A stretch of DNA of 64,000 bases, from NCBI RefSeq assembly GCF_003095655.1, contig NZ_CP029151.1, forward strand, positions 2,293,001 to 2,357,000, written 5' to 3'. The notes under the pieces were generated by a model, which had not been told where the DNA came from, ran no database searches, and worked only from the letters and a program-made list of their open reading frames with translations. Source of the DNA: Dokdonia sp. Dokd-P16 (GTDB taxonomy: Bacteria > Bacteroidota > Bacteroidia > Flavobacteriales > Flavobacteriaceae). The position numbers and the translations under genes were made by a program. Of this stretch, positions 54,822 through 62,303 are shown in pieces (position 1 is the stretch's first letter; each line of letters begins with the position of its first letter).

Positions 54822-54847
54822 GTACTCTTAGTACACACAACCTGTTT

Positions 54848-57148
54848 ATGACTCGATATCTTCTTCTTTTTTGTAGCCTTATCATCTTTGTTTCATGCAA
54901 AGAACCTATGCCTATAATACCACAGACAGTTAGTTCTCCAAATGAATTAAAAGAGGCAATTAAGGAAGCAACACCAGGAGATGTAATTAATCTTAAAGAT
55001 GGAGTGTGGAAAGATCTAGCTATTAAATTTTACGGAGAAGGAACCGAAGAAAATCCTATTACTCTTAAGGCAGAAAATGCAGGGAAAGTAATCTTAGAGG
55101 GAAACTCTTCACTTAAGCTAGGAGGGGAGCACCTTGTAGTAGAAGGTCTTTATTTTAAAAATGGTTATACCACAGAGAATGCTATTATACGTTTTAAGAT
55201 AGATGATGAGAAGATTGCATATCACTCACGTGTATCAGATTGTGTGATAGAAGATTTTACAAACCCAGATCGTGATAGTAAAAATCACTGGATAGAATTA
55301 TGGGGGCAGCACAATACATTTGATCATAATTATATTACAGGCAAAACAAATCAAGGCCCTACGCTTCGTGTATTCTTAAAAGGAAATGAAAATGTAAATA
55401 CGTATCACCAGATTAAAGATAATCACTTTGGACCACGTCCTAGAAAAGGTGGGCCTCGTGCAGAGACTATGCAGCTAGGAGACAGCTATACGTCTATGAC
55501 ACCGGGTTATGTAAATGTAGAACACAATTATTTTGAAAAGTGTAATGGAGAAGTAGAGATTATCTCAAGTAAGTCTAATTACAATACGTTTAAAAATAAT
55601 GTCTTTTTTGAGTCAGAAGGTTCGCTAGTGCTTCGTCACGGTAATTATGCGACCATAGATGGTAATGTATTTATAGGTAATGATGCCTCAGAATTTATAG
55701 GAGGGATACGAGTAATTAATACGGGTCATTTTATTGTAAATAACTACTTCTATAATTTAAAAGGAAATGAATTTCGCGCTCCTCTGGCAGTAATGAATGG
55801 TATTCCTAAGTCACCACTCAATCGTTATAATCAGGTTACAGATGTGGTAGTCGCTCACAATTCATTTATAAACACAAAGACGCCTTGGCATTTTGGAGTA
55901 GGAGCAAACCTAAGTCAGGCAGAAGTCCTTCCGGCTTCAGAAATACGCTCTGCCCGCGCAGAACGTATGATTGTGGCAAATAACTTAGTGTACGGAGATA
56001 TTGAAACTACAGAAATTATCAAAAATTATGATAGCATCACTGGCGTTACTTTTAAAAATAACATCCTTAATGTAGAAAATAAAAGTGCTTATCAAACGGA
56101 TGGTTTGTTAACCAAAGAAGTAACATTATCATCACCTACAGAAATCTTTCAGTCGCCAGAGTCACTAGAGACTGAGATGTACAACGGCTTTGGTTTTGAT
56201 AAGATTAATGAAGATATTTTTGGTAATAAAAGGGCGTCTAGCAATAGTGTAGGTGCCATCTCAGGAGCCACTACAGATGCATCGGCGTTGCTCGACGTAA
56301 CTAATTACGGGACGTCATGGTTCAACCCACATCCAGAAAAGCAAGCAGGAAAAACGGTAAAAGTTTCAACTACAGCAGAGCTTACAGAGGCTGTTGTGAC
56401 AAGTAATGATGGAGATACTATCGAGCTTAGTGCTGGTAATTATGAGATTAATGAAAAGTACGCTTTCGCGAAAGCGGTAACTCTTCAATCCTCATCTTCA
56501 GAAAAACCGGTACTTACATTTAGTAACACTGCCAAAGGTTTTGAGCTACAACCAAGAGCAAAACTCAAGCTTAAAAACATTTCACTTAAAGGAACGTCAA
56601 CTACTGATGCTTTTGCAACCCTTGACAAAAACATGGGGCAGTCTTATGAACTGTGGCTTGATAATGTAGAAATAGACGGATTTAAAAGTGTGCTAGAAAC
56701 GAGTAAAGCATCTTTTGCAGATACCATCATGATTAAAAATAGTGTGATTAAAAACACACAACGTGGTATCCAACTCAATAAAGAAGTTAATGATAAAGGA
56801 GATTATAATGCAGCTTTTGTATTTATAGAAGATTCTCAGTTTGAAAATGTAGCTAGTGATGTGCTGGATTATTACCGCGGAGGTTATGATGAGTCTACCA
56901 TAGGTGGAAGCCTTGTAATTACTGGAAATACATTTACAAAATGTGGTGCTAGTGATAGTGCTAATATCTTACTGCAGACTCGAGGTATCGTAAATGTTAC
57001 CCTAGCAAATAACACGTTTACAAATAATCGTGTGAAGTATGTCGCGGTTCTTTGGGGAGAAAAAGGTCAAGAACCAGTAAATAATACAGTGTCTAACTCA
57101 GGTGAAATAAAAGTAGTTCAAAACCTGAAACTTAAACTGGTTTACTAA
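54848..57148 (+). CDS. PL6-family polysaccharide lyase (alginate lyase type), lipoprotein
   Basis: The ATG at 54848 gives a lipoprotein signal (MTRYLLLFCSLIIFVSC); a longer frame starts at the TTG 54806 within the palindrome region and is rejected. The mature protein is two beta-helix parts. The first is chondroitinase-B-like (about residues 40-480, DGVWKDLAIKFYGEG, DCVIEDFTNPDRDSKNHWI and GPRPRKGGPRAETMQLGDS). The second carries a shorter helix, with repeat-like strands (ENVASDVLDYYRGGYDES). At 766 aa the length fits the long two-domain PL6 enzymes that cut alginate. It starts the operon with PL17 and KdgF. Confidence 0.9.
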   Translation: MTRYLLLFCSLIIFVSCKEPMPIIPQTVSSPNELKEAIKEATPGDVINLKDGVWKDLAIKFYGEGTEENPITLKAENAGKVILEGNSSLKLGGEHLVVEGLYFKNGYTTENAIIRFKIDDEKIAYHSRVSDCVIEDFTNPDRDSKNHWIELWGQHNTFDHNYITGKTNQGPTLRVFLKGNENVNTYHQIKDNHFGPRPRKGGPRAETMQLGDSYTSMTPGYVNVEHNYFEKCNGEVEIISSKSNYNTFKNNVFFESEGSLVLRHGNYATIDGNVFIGNDASEFIGGIRVINTGHFIVNNYFYNLKGNEFRAPLAVMNGIPKSPLNRYNQVTDVVVAHNSFINTKTPWHFGVGANLSQAEVLPASEIRSARAERMIVANNLVYGDIETTEIIKNYDSITGVTFKNNILNVENKSAYQTDGLLTKEVTLSSPTEIFQSPESLETEMYNGFGFDKINEDIFGNKRASSNSVGAISGATTDASALLDVTNYGTSWFNPHPEKQAGKTVKVSTTAELTEAVVTSNDGDTIELSAGNYEINEKYAFAKAVTLQSSSSEKPVLTFSNTAKGFELQPRAKLKLKNISLKGTSTTDAFATLDKNMGQSYELWLDNVEIDGFKSVLETSKASFADTIMIKNSVIKNTQRGIQLNKEVNDKGDYNAAFVFIEDSQFENVASDVLDYYRGGYDESTIGGSLVITGNTFTKCGASDSANILLQTRGIVNVTLANNTFTNNRVKYVAVLWGEKGQEPVNNTVSNSGEIKVVQNLKLKLVY
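56462..56475. repeat. Perfect palindrome GCTTTCGCGAAAGC (copy 11)
   Basis: Within PL6, in frame as YAFAKAV, at the start of the second helix domain. Confidence 0.97.
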
Positions 57149-59382
57149 TGCATAAGCCACAACAGTTCCCTTTATTGAAGTGGTGTTTTTGTTTATTTTC
57201 ACTTGCGCTTTGTTCTCAGCAATTACCATCAGATAAGGTGATTGCTGTAGAAGACCTTGGTACTTATCTAAAAAAAGAGATTAAAGATGAACTTGGTGAT
57301 GACACAGTAGAGAAGCTTGCTGCTCATTTTAGATCTGTTTTTCAAGAACGTTACTTTTACGACTGGACAGAGAATGATACTCGTTTTGAGGAGTATAAAT
57401 CCTTGTATTCTGCGATGGAGGTTTCTCATACTGCTCGTGCTCAAGATCACCTTGATAAATTTGACGCCAGTACGCACTGGAAGTTACCTTTTAATTATAA
57501 AAATGATACTCCTATCAATGCATACGGTCTTAGGCACCTAGCGAGACAGCATAAAATGGTGGATATTGCCTTTCTATATCGCTACAAGGATAAAGATGCG
57601 CAATATATAGATTACTTCACTGGCCAATTACAGTCACTTAATGATGCTTTAATCGCAGGTGAATATGAAACCATTCCCGATGGAAATGGAGTCTACGAAG
57701 CTTTTAGATCTGGTTACAGAGTTCTCAATTGGCTGCAAATTCATAATGGATTTCTTGGAGAAAAAGCATATTCAGATAAAGAGCAGCTTACTACGGTAGC
57801 AACATTGTTGCAACACGCTTCACATCTTTATGAGAATAATGCCGAGTTTAAATCTGGTAATCACCAAACGAGAGGGTTGAGTGCGCTGGCTATGCTTGCC
57901 ATTATTTTCAGTGATTTTCAAGATGCAAATTTATGGTATGAAAGGGCTATGAGTATTCTCGAGCAGCACTTGCAGCGCGAGATCAATGAAGATGGTTTCC
58001 AGTTTGAACGTACCATTCACTATCATCAAAGCGATATTGATAACTACTTTTATATCTATCAACTTGCTCAAAAAAGTAATAAGAAAGTAAGCGCGATCTG
58101 GGAAGAACGTTTGAAATCTCTTTTTACTACACTTACTAAAATCGCATTTCCAGACGGATCTGCGCCAGTATTATCTGATGATACAGATGCACCTTGGGCA
58201 GAGAAAAACGACATTTCTGGAACACTTACTTTGGGGTATCTTTTATTTGATGATCCTGAGATGGGATACTTTGCAAAGAGCACGGTAAAACCTAAGTATT
58301 TATGGAATTTAAGTAAGGAACAACTAGGTGCCTTAAAAGATATTAAAGCTACGACACCTCAAGTAGGCTCTTATGCTTTTGAAGATACAGGTTACTACAT
58401 CATGAGGGAAGGGTGGAATGACCAAGATAATATGCTTGTTATAGCTGCCGGACTTGATGCAGATAAGCCTGACCATCAGCATGGAGATATGCTGGGTATT
58501 CAAGCAATGGCAAATGGAAAGGTGGTATTACCTAACTATCAAGTACGTTACTCGCTAGAGGACCTGGAGCTCTTCAAAAATAGTATGGTAAAGAATGTTG
58601 CGCTTGTTGATGAGGAGTTACAAGGCAAGCAATACACGTCAAATAAAGGAGGAAGCGGCTTTGGGAAATTTAAAGAACTTCCTACGCCAAAAGTTTTAGG
58701 ATGGAATGCAAATGCTACAGCAGATGTGTTTATAGGTTCGCACGACGGATTTGAAAATATAGGTGTCAGTTATACTAGACAAGTGATTAACGTTGAGAAT
58801 GAATTCTGGATTGTAAAAGATAATTTTGAATCAAAAGCTCTTCATACTTACAAGCAAGTATGGCAAGGTCATTATAGTAGTGAGCATAGCCCAGCGCTTC
58901 TTAGAGCAACTTTTGATAATGGAAGTGGTCTAGATATTTTACAACTAGAAGCCATAGATACGGTAGTTACAGACGATAAACGTGGTAAAGAGTGGTCTGT
59001 GGTGCAAAAAGCGGCTACAGATAACTTCAGTTTTGTTACGGTGCTTTATCCATTTGCCACCTACGATAAGAGAATAGATGAACAGAGCATGGCTAGCAAA
59101 TTTGCTGGGTGGTCAATTAGCACTACTAGTGAAACTCAAAATAATAGTACCACCTTATCTAAGGATGATACTAAAATATCATTTGCTACTTCGCAATTAA
59201 CAATAGGCGAAGTAATTATTGATTTTTCACAAGAGGGCGATGTGATGACGCAAGTAGAAAACGACCGTTTATTTATTACGTTATTAAGTGATAAGCCGAC
59301 TACTGTTACGATTACCCAAGGAAAACAAAACATATCTCAGCCGCTAGCTCCCGCGGCTCGGCTTGAATATAAAATTAAGTAA
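57148..59382 (+). CDS. Heparinase II/III-like protein (uncharacterised alginate-lyase candidate)
   Basis: The stop of PL6 overlaps the ATG here by one base (TAATG). The 744-residue protein has an N-terminal hydrophobic export segment with a Cys (LLKWCFCLFSLALCS), an alpha/alpha-toroid-like part (SGNHQTRGLSALAMLAII, FQFERTIHYHQSDIDNY) and a C-terminal heparinase II/III-like beta domain (DADKPDHQHGDMLGIQ then YDKRIDEQSM). The heparinase II/III fold is shared by several lyase families (PL12, PL17, PL39). Catalytic His and Tyr candidates (HHQ-type positions) can be seen but not assigned. Its place between PL6 and PL17 supports a role in alginate breakdown. Confidence 0.75.
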   Translation: MHKPQQFPLLKWCFCLFSLALCSQQLPSDKVIAVEDLGTYLKKEIKDELGDDTVEKLAAHFRSVFQERYFYDWTENDTRFEEYKSLYSAMEVSHTARAQDHLDKFDASTHWKLPFNYKNDTPINAYGLRHLARQHKMVDIAFLYRYKDKDAQYIDYFTGQLQSLNDALIAGEYETIPDGNGVYEAFRSGYRVLNWLQIHNGFLGEKAYSDKEQLTTVATLLQHASHLYENNAEFKSGNHQTRGLSALAMLAIIFSDFQDANLWYERAMSILEQHLQREINEDGFQFERTIHYHQSDIDNYFYIYQLAQKSNKKVSAIWEERLKSLFTTLTKIAFPDGSAPVLSDDTDAPWAEKNDISGTLTLGYLLFDDPEMGYFAKSTVKPKYLWNLSKEQLGALKDIKATTPQVGSYAFEDTGYYIMREGWNDQDNMLVIAAGLDADKPDHQHGDMLGIQAMANGKVVLPNYQVRYSLEDLELFKNSMVKNVALVDEELQGKQYTSNKGGSGFGKFKELPTPKVLGWNANATADVFIGSHDGFENIGVSYTRQVINVENEFWIVKDNFESKALHTYKQVWQGHYSSEHSPALLRATFDNGSGLDILQLEAIDTVVTDDKRGKEWSVVQKAATDNFSFVTVLYPFATYDKRIDEQSMASKFAGWSISTTSETQNNSTTLSKDDTKISFATSQLTIGEVIIDFSQEGDVMTQVENDRLFITLLSDKPTTVTITQGKQNISQPLAPAARLEYKIK

Positions 59383-59388
59383 GACTTT

Positions 59389-61686
59389 ATGAAATTAATT
59401 AGCAGAAATACGGCTCTTGTAGTTGGTATCACACTTTCGACCTTATTCATTTCTTGTGATGACGAGGTAACTAATCAAGACACATCTGTTGCTACAGCGA
59501 GTGGCGCAAACCCAAATGTGGTACTTACCGCAACTGAGGTTAATGATATTAGAGCTAAGTTAGGAAGTGTTCCTTTGTTTGATAGTTCGCTAGCTGCGGC
59601 AAAACAAGAAGTAGATGCAGCTATGGAAAAAGGGATACAAGTGCCTATCCCAAAGGATATGGCTGGAGGTTATACCCACACACAGCATAAATTAAATTAT
59701 ACCATACTTCATAAGGCAGGAGTGATTTTCCAGCTCACTGGAGAAGAGAAATATGCGCAATATACGAGAGATGTATTAATGAAATATGCAGAGATGTATC
59801 CTTCCTTACCGCGTCACCCACAAGAGCGATCTTATTCACGTGGGAAGATATTCTGGCAATGTCTTAATGATGCAAACTGGCTAGTGCATATGAGCCAAGC
59901 GTATGATGCAATAAGAGGATGGATACCAGAAGAAGATCGTGAAATCCTCGATACAAAGTTATTTCGTCCATTTGCAGATTTTCTGTCTGTAGAAACTCCT
60001 CAATTTTTTAACCGTATTCACAATCATAGTACTTGGGGTACTGTCGCTGTAGGTATGATAGGTTTAGTGATGGATGATGATGAGCTTGTAGACCGCGCGT
60101 TGTACGGCATTAAAAACGATAGTATTTCTGCGACCGCGATGGATAATGATGGCGGCCTCATAAAGGCGGAAGGTCAAAAAACAGGTTTTCTTGCAAATCT
60201 TGATGAACCTTTTTCACCAGATGGCTATTATACAGAAGGACCGTACTATCAGCGATATGCGATGTATCCTTTTTTAGCTTTCGCGAAAGCGTTAGAAACC
60301 AAAAAACCAGCGCTTAAAATATTTGAATATAACGGTGGAGTCTTAATAAAAGCAGTAGATGCATTACTCAACCTCACCGATGAAGATGGTGAATTTTTCC
60401 CTCTTAATGATGGTCAAAAAGGAATGTCTTACAACACTTCTTCCTTAGTATCTGCAGTGGATATTGCTTATTACTATGGAAATCAAGACGCACGTTTACT
60501 TTCGGTAGCGCAGCAGCAGGGACAAGTAGAACTTGATATTACCGGTCTTGCAGTAGCTCAGGCAATTGAGGCTGGTAAAGCAATCCCATTCACAAAGGAG
60601 TCTGTTTTACTACATGACGGTCCAAAGGGCAATCAAGGTGGTGTTGCCATTTTAAGAGCAAACTATGAGTCTGGCACGACAGCACTCGTAATGAAGAACG
60701 CGAGTCACGGGCTTAGTCATGGGCATTTTGATAAACTCTCTTATTCTCTTTACGAGGATGGGGAGGAGATATTACAGGATTATGGTCTGGCACGTTATGT
60801 AAACGTCGAGCAAAAGAATGGAGGCGGTTACTTAAAAGAAAATACGACCTGGGCAAAACAATCTATTGCTCACAATACCGTAGTAATTGATGAGACATCA
60901 CATTTTAAAGGTAGTTTCAAGGAAAGCTCAAAACATCATCCTGAGATTATCATTTTTGATACAAATGATAAAAACCTACAAGTAGTAAGCGCTACAGAAA
61001 ATAACGCATATCCTGGAACGAAGATCACACGTACTATGATGATGGTAACACCAGAAGGTGGTAACAAGCCATATATAATAGACATTAATCAAATAAAGAG
61101 CAATCGAGCACATCAGATAGACTTACCAATCTATTATCATGGGCAGGTTATCTCAACTAGTTTTGATTTACAGCAGGAAGGAACACTACGCCCATTAGGG
61201 ACAGCAAACGGTTATCAACATATATGGAAAGAAGCAACAGCTAGTCCTAAGGCTAGTAGTAGCCAGTTTACGTGGCTCAATAATAATAGATTCTATAGTG
61301 TTACTTCACTTTCAGGGACTAAGGATACTTTCATATTAGGTCGTGTGGGTGCAAACGATCCACTGTTTAATCTACGTAGGGATCCTATGTTGATACATCG
61401 TAAAGCGGGTGTGAAAAATGAAGTGTACGTTCAGGTAATAGAATCCCATGGCACCTATAATGCGGTTACAGAAAAAGCTCAGGATGCATATGCCTCAATA
61501 GCTTCACTGACGCAGGTAGATGCTCCAGAAGGATACTTAACTATTAAAATCACTATGCAATCTGGAGAAGAGCAACTTGTGGTGGTGGTAGATAACGCTT
61601 TCGCGAAAGCGGAACATTCAATAACCCTATCAAATCAAACATACACCTGGAAAGGTAACTACACTTTAAAACAAATTAAAAACTAA
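59389..61686 (+). CDS. PL17 oligoalginate lyase, lipoprotein
   Basis: This exolytic enzyme turns alginate oligomers into the unsaturated monomer. A lipoprotein signal (ending LFISC) starts the 765-residue protein. The alpha/alpha domain holds FNRIHNHSTWGTVAVGMIGL and the catalytic Tyr/His region YYTEGPYYQRYAMYPF. The beta domain has ASHGLSHGHFDKLSYSLYED, a zinc-associated segment. It follows the heparinase-like gene by six bases. It contains two perfect palindrome copies, read as LAFAKAL and NAFAKAE. Confidence 0.92.
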   Translation: MKLISRNTALVVGITLSTLFISCDDEVTNQDTSVATASGANPNVVLTATEVNDIRAKLGSVPLFDSSLAAAKQEVDAAMEKGIQVPIPKDMAGGYTHTQHKLNYTILHKAGVIFQLTGEEKYAQYTRDVLMKYAEMYPSLPRHPQERSYSRGKIFWQCLNDANWLVHMSQAYDAIRGWIPEEDREILDTKLFRPFADFLSVETPQFFNRIHNHSTWGTVAVGMIGLVMDDDELVDRALYGIKNDSISATAMDNDGGLIKAEGQKTGFLANLDEPFSPDGYYTEGPYYQRYAMYPFLAFAKALETKKPALKIFEYNGGVLIKAVDALLNLTDEDGEFFPLNDGQKGMSYNTSSLVSAVDIAYYYGNQDARLLSVAQQQGQVELDITGLAVAQAIEAGKAIPFTKESVLLHDGPKGNQGGVAILRANYESGTTALVMKNASHGLSHGHFDKLSYSLYEDGEEILQDYGLARYVNVEQKNGGGYLKENTTWAKQSIAHNTVVIDETSHFKGSFKESSKHHPEIIIFDTNDKNLQVVSATENNAYPGTKITRTMMMVTPEGGNKPYIIDINQIKSNRAHQIDLPIYYHGQVISTSFDLQQEGTLRPLGTANGYQHIWKEATASPKASSSQFTWLNNNRFYSVTSLSGTKDTFILGRVGANDPLFNLRRDPMLIHRKAGVKNEVYVQVIESHGTYNAVTEKAQDAYASIASLTQVDAPEGYLTIKITMQSGEEQLVVVVDNAFAKAEHSITLSNQTYTWKGNYTLKQIKN
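60277..60290. repeat. Perfect palindrome GCTTTCGCGAAAGC (copy 12)
   Basis: Within PL17, in frame as LAFAKAL, directly after the active-site region. Confidence 0.97.
61597..61610. repeat. Perfect palindrome GCTTTCGCGAAAGC (copy 13)
   Basis: Within PL17 near the C terminus, in frame as NAFAKAE. Confidence 0.97.
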
Positions 61687-61690
61687 GAAT

Positions 61691-62038
61691 ATGAAATCAT
61701 TTGGAGCAAGTAAAGAATTTATTGAAGGCAACGACATTGAGTGGGAAGTTGTAGGAGAAGGAGTAAAGCGAAAAATAATGGGCTATGATGACAAGATCAT
61801 GCTTGTAAAAGTTCACTTTGAAAAAGGCGGAATAGGACCTATGCATGAGCATTATCACTCACAAGTAACATATGTAGAAAGTGGATCTTTTGATGTGACT
61901 ATAAACGGTAAGACTAAAACATTAACTGGAGGTGATTCTTTTTACATACCACCACATGAGTTACATGGAGCAATTTGTACTGAAGCAGGGGTGTTAATTG
62001 ACGTATTCTCGCCAATAAGAGAAGATTTTATGGAATAG
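61691..62038 (+). CDS. kdgF: KdgF-type cupin (unsaturated uronate linearisation)
   Basis: KdgF converts the 4,5-unsaturated monouronate released by lyases to the open keto form, feeding it into the KDG pathway. This 115-residue single-domain cupin has the metal-binding motif MHEHYHSQVTYVESG and the second motif PPHELHGAI, and starts with an SKEFIEGNDIEWEV segment. It is four bases after PL17, and no export signal is seen, so it acts in the cytoplasm. It completes the lyase operon. Confidence 0.9.
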   Translation: MKSFGASKEFIEGNDIEWEVVGEGVKRKIMGYDDKIMLVKVHFEKGGIGPMHEHYHSQVTYVESGSFDVTINGKTKTLTGGDSFYIPPHELHGAICTEAGVLIDVFSPIREDFME

Positions 62039-62089
62039 TTAATATTTTAACACATTAATTTTTGTATTAACAGAATATTATACCCATAT

Positions 62090-62127
62090 TTGGTAAACCA
62101 ATTTGGTTGACCAGTTTGGTAAACCAA
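62090..62127. promoter_or_regulatory. Three TTGGTnnACCAA boxes before susC
   Basis: TTGGTAAACCAA (62090), TTGGTTGACCAG (62103) and TTGGTAAACCAA (62116) begin 13 bases apart. They match the boxes at 54685-54709. A GntR-family repressor is known for alginate catabolism in the related Zobellia, so such a factor is a reasonable candidate. The regulator gene itself is not in the window. Confidence 0.7.
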
Positions 62128-62130
62128 AAA

Positions 62131-62155
62131 AAAGGACAGCTTCGACACCGTCCTC
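62131..62155 (+). terminator. Weak terminator after kdgF
   Basis: AGGAC pairs with GTCCT around an AGCTTCGACACC region, between an A run and TCTTT. The stem is short, so confidence is low. Confidence 0.4.
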
Positions 62156-62303
62156 TTTACTATTACTTCTGGTACGAAGTATAAATAAGCTCAGCAAGCT
62201 TATCTGTTGTAAATGTATGAAATAGCATACAGAGTTTAGAGCAGTTAATATGTTTCTGAGGATTATTTAATAAAACAAATTAATTTAATCTAAATCATTA
62301 ATT

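Noticed and set aside
54806-54847. Longer start (TTG at 54806) for the PL6 gene
   Set aside because: It lies within the palindrome and would put 14 residues in front of a normal lipoprotein signal peptide; ATG 54848 fits better.
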